64,000 nucleotides of DNA from Erwinia typographi. GTDB taxonomy: Bacteria > Pseudomonadota > Gammaproteobacteria > Enterobacterales > Enterobacteriaceae. The stretch lies in the NCBI RefSeq assembly GCF_000773975.1, contig NZ_JRUQ01000028.1:107926-171925 (forward strand), in the 5' to 3' direction. The notes under the pieces were generated by a model. The model ran no database searches and was not told the DNA's origin. It saw only the letters and a list, made by a program, of their open reading frames with translations. A program made the translations under genes and the position numbers. Each line of letters begins with the position of its first letter. Within the stretch, counting starts at the first letter, position 1. Below, one piece after another: positions 61,724-64,000 of this stretch.

Positions 61724-62536
61724 TTAGTAAGGTCTACCCTCGCCAAAAGCGCCTTCAATTAAACAAACTTCTGCTGCAAAAAGAGAGGCCTGACGCAAGC
61801 TCAGGGGCAGCGTGTTACCTTCAATATGTGCCAACAAAAATGCCGTTATAAAAGCATCGCCTGCCCCAAGCGTGTCTATCGGGGTGATAATTTCCGGCGA
61901 CTGACTCATCCATGCACTGCCATTGAAAAGCAACGCCCCCTCAGCCCCACGTGTGGCAACAGCATGACGACATCCCGCATTCCAGGCAATTTCCAGCACC
62001 TCGCGCGTTTCTTTCATACTCCGTTCGGCACAGGAGAAAAAGCCATAGTCTAACCAACGACATAAATGACCTATCTTTTCGACTTCAAAATCATCTGAAA
62101 AATCATATGACAAACGGCCTGGTAGCCTTCCAAGCCCGGGTAACAGCTCATCGACGTAGCTATAAGCACTGGTATGTATCAGCGAAAACTGACTTAGCCA
62201 GGGCATATCATCTAAGATAAAATCCATAGACGTCGTCTGGCGAATCCCCCCGGCATTAGAGTTAATAAACCGCCGTTCCCCATGCTCAATGGTCAGATTG
62301 GCATAACCATTTTCACCAGGTACTACCAGACAATGAGAGGTATCGATCTCCCTTGCTTCCAGTACGTGGCGAATATGTCCTGCCGCGCTATCGTCGCCAA
62401 AAACGCCAAGATACGCTGCATTCGCAGATAATAACCGGGCGTACACGCTGAAGTTAAGCGCGTTCCCGCCGGGATAACCGATACCTGTATGGGTATACCG
62501 GTCAATAACGTTATCACCCAGGCCAAGTACTCTCAT
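61724..62536 (-). CDS. PfkB-family sugar kinase, FrlD/FraD-like (Amadori product kinase)
   Basis: A 270-residue ribokinase-type enzyme. The substrate loop YPGGNALNFSVYAR and the ATP/anion-hole motif DTLGAGDAFITAF with its catalytic Asp are intact. Overall layout resembles E. coli FrlD. Predicted to phosphorylate a fructosyl-amino acid at O6. ATG at 62536 has AGGAGA eight bases upstream; the frame reaches 62629. It is 11 bp after the deglycase gene. Confidence 0.85.
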   Translation of the reverse strand: MRVLGLGDNVIDRYTHTGIGYPGGNALNFSVYARLLSANAAYLGVFGDDSAAGHIRHVLEAREIDTSHCLVVPGENGYANLTIEHGERRFINSNAGGIRQTTSMDFILDDMPWLSQFSLIHTSAYSYVDELLPGLGRLPGRLSYDFSDDFEVEKIGHLCRWLDYGFFSCAERSMKETREVLEIAWNAGCRHAVATRGAEGALLFNGSAWMSQSPEIITPIDTLGAGDAFITAFLLAHIEGNTLPLSLRQASLFAAEVCLIEGAFGEGRPY

Positions 62537-62547
62537 TCTGCCATCTC

Positions 62548-63525
62548 CTAATAAGCTACCTGTCCCATATATCGCCGGGTTTCCAACGGATGTTGACGTA
62601 TTCTGGCTAATGCAGCGCGGTATTCGCACATAACACTGTAGAAGAGAACGGGATTAAAATACTCCACCACGCTGGTCGATACGACACCAAGCCCCAGCTC
62701 CTTCGCATCAACAATTTCCACCTTATTTCCGTACTGTCGAAGGAAATCGCGAACTCTTTCATCAAGTCCCCTGGTACGGCCTTCGTTCATCAGCAGAATC
62801 CAGGGGGTATTTGAATCAGTCACTTCAAACGGACCATGGAAAAATTCGCCACTATGAATTGATGCCGCATTGAGCCACTGCATCTCCATTAATGAACATA
62901 TGGCAAAACCATAAGCATGTCCGTAGGAAGCGCCACTGGAGAGAATATAAAAAAGTGATTCTTCCGCGTAGCGCTCAGCAAACGCTGCGCTGCGCGCCTG
63001 CACCTGACGTCGGGCCCGGGAGACAATCCCATCAATCTGCTCCATTCCTGCCCGGAAATCGGCATACCCTTCATACCCCTCAGTCTGATGCAAGGCTTCA
63101 ACACACAGACTCAAAATAATCGCCATCGGATTATTTATAACCTTGCTGTCATCTCCCCAGGCATAAAGCAAATTACTGTCAGAAAAGCCGATAAGATCTG
63201 CATTTTCATTGTGCGTCAACGTCACAGTGACGCTGCCCCGACGTTGGGCCAGTTGGGCTGCTGCGACAGACTCAGGGGTATTTCCTCCGTGCGAGCAAAC
63301 AATCGTCAGCGATTGGGGCCCCAGTGTCTTTGGCGCGGCGTGAACAAACTCGTTTGCGGTCATCATATAGCTGTGCAAAGTAGCCGACTCACTATTGAGA
63401 AAATAATTTGCCGGATACATATCCACCAGAGACCCGCCGCAGGCCACAAGGAACACCTGACTCAGTCCACCCTGCGGGAGGAAGCGCTGTTCGATAAGAG
63501 AGGAAATAATTGCTGAAGTATTCAT
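62548..63525 (-). CDS. SIS-domain deglycase, FraB/FrlB-like (6-phosphofructosyl-amino acid deglycase)
   Basis: A 325-residue protein with two sugar-isomerase (SIS) domains. FLVACGGSLVDMYPANYFL opens the first; IHSGEFFHGPFEVTD carries the probable catalytic Glu; the end RRYMGQVAY is typical. It resembles Salmonella FraB (6-phosphofructose-aspartate deglycase) more than E. coli FrlB, as far as I can compare from memory. It would release glucose-6-phosphate and the amino acid. The exact amino acid is not predictable. It lies 3 bp after the binding-protein gene. Confidence 0.82.
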   Translation of the reverse strand: MNTSAIISSLIEQRFLPQGGLSQVFLVACGGSLVDMYPANYFLNSESATLHSYMMTANEFVHAAPKTLGPQSLTIVCSHGGNTPESVAAAQLAQRRGSVTVTLTHNENADLIGFSDSNLLYAWGDDSKVINNPMAIILSLCVEALHQTEGYEGYADFRAGMEQIDGIVSRARRQVQARSAAFAERYAEESLFYILSSGASYGHAYGFAICSLMEMQWLNAASIHSGEFFHGPFEVTDSNTPWILLMNEGRTRGLDERVRDFLRQYGNKVEIVDAKELGLGVVSTSVVEYFNPVLFYSVMCEYRAALARIRQHPLETRRYMGQVAY

Positions 63526-63528
63526 AAA

Positions 63529-64000
63529 TTACTCACCGTACACATTGAAATTGAAATATTTTTTAGCCAGCCGATCGTAGGTACCCTCACTACGTATTGC
63601 CTTAATCGCACCGTTGAGCTGTTCCAGCAGCTCAACATCTTGCTTCGCAATGCCGATACCGGTGCCAGGGCCAAAAATGGCATCATCTTTTACCTGCGGT
63701 TCGATCAGGCTGAAATTCTTCCCCTGGGGTTTGTTAAGTAACGCTGTGGTCACCACCGTCGCATCGTCCAGAGTCGCGTCCAGACGGCCAACGACCAAAT
63801 CCGCGTAAACTGCCTCTGCACTTGGATAGGAAACAAGTTCCACGCCTTGTGATTGCCAGTGTTTCTTCGCATAGGCTTCGAATACAGAGCCCTGCTGTAC
63901 CCCCACACGCTTACCCTGCAAAGATTCGGCTATGGGTTTGAGCCCGCTATCTTTTAAAGCGACCAGATACGCCGGTGTGTTTAGACTGGCCCCCTGAATC
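63529..64000 (-). CDS. Amino-acid-type ABC transporter substrate-binding protein (partial, N-terminus beyond the right edge)
   Basis: The last ~157 codons of a family-3 (polar amino acid) periplasmic binding protein are present. The frame is open through the window edge. LQGKRVGVQQGSVFEAY, a hinge strand, and the DATLDDATVVTTALL segment fit the SBP_bac_3 fold; the C-terminus GTYDRLAKKYFNFNVYGE is the usual end. In context it probably captures fructosyl-amino acids; the permease and ATPase would lie further right. Confidence 0.85.
   Translation of the reverse strand, partial: IQGASLNTPAYLVALKDSGLKPIAESLQGKRVGVQQGSVFEAYAKKHWQSQGVELVSYPSAEAVYADLVVGRLDATLDDATVVTTALLNKPQGKNFSLIEPQVKDDAIFGPGTGIGIAKQDVELLEQLNGAIKAIRSEGTYDRLAKKYFNFNVYGE

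Overview
The window is a chromosomal segment of a member of the Enterobacterales. Gene order follows the Escherichia coli 94-95 min region closely: nsrR-rnr-rlmB, purA, hflCKX-hfq-miaA-mutL-amiB-tsaE-nnr/queG, orn/rsgA-psd-mscM, epmA/frdABCD, blc, ecnAB, efp/epmB, groESL, fxsA, aspA-dcuA, dsbD-yjdC and tRNA-Phe. Several differences from E. coli (no ampC, no cutA, no yjeH, an enlarged AmiB, a type II secretion cluster inside the glycine tRNA array) fit an Erwinia/Pantoea-like or related genus, but the sequence alone does not settle the genus.

Layout. 1-2.5 kb: yidK (cut by the left edge) and its divergent AraC-type neighbour yidL. 2.5-20 kb: core housekeeping, almost all on the minus strand, as two transcription blocks (nsrR-rnr-rlmB; nnr-tsaE-amiB-mutL-miaA-hfq-hflX-hflK-hflC), with queG divergent. 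20.05-20.36 kb: an intergenic region with three perfect and one near-perfect DnaA boxes, at the place where E. coli carries datA. 20.36-35.68 kb: four identical tRNA-Gly(GCC) genes. One is separated from the other three by a ~15 kb accessory block on the minus strand: a secreted GH18 chitinase, then gspC-D-E-F-G-H-I-J-K-L-M-O and a pilotin gene, plus a divergent ToxR/CadC-like regulator that looks frameshifted in its membrane helix. 35.9-49.7 kb: core genes again, including all four fumarate reductase subunits and EF-P with two of its modification enzymes. 50.1-52.8 kb: an autotransporter after an A+T-rich upstream region. 52.9-61.3 kb: groEL/groES, fxsA, aspA, dcuA, dsbD, yjdC. 61.4 kb: tRNA-Phe. 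61.7 kb to the end: an accessory operon (PfkB kinase, SIS-domain deglycase, amino-acid-type solute-binding protein) that looks like Amadori-compound (fructosyl-amino acid) uptake and breakdown.

How it works together. AspA makes fumarate, DcuA exchanges C4-dicarboxylates and FrdABCD respires fumarate, so anaerobic fumarate respiration is well represented. EpmA and EpmB build the beta-lysine on EF-P Lys34. The chitinase precedes the secretion genes, as in the chiA-gsp arrangement, and is the obvious candidate substrate of the type II system.

The most notable points are the datA-like DnaA-box cluster, the secretion island splitting a tandem tRNA array, the short PDZ-less GspC, the broken membrane regulator beside the chitinase, the shortened Fe-S loop of NsrR, and the Amadori operon downstream of tRNA-Phe.
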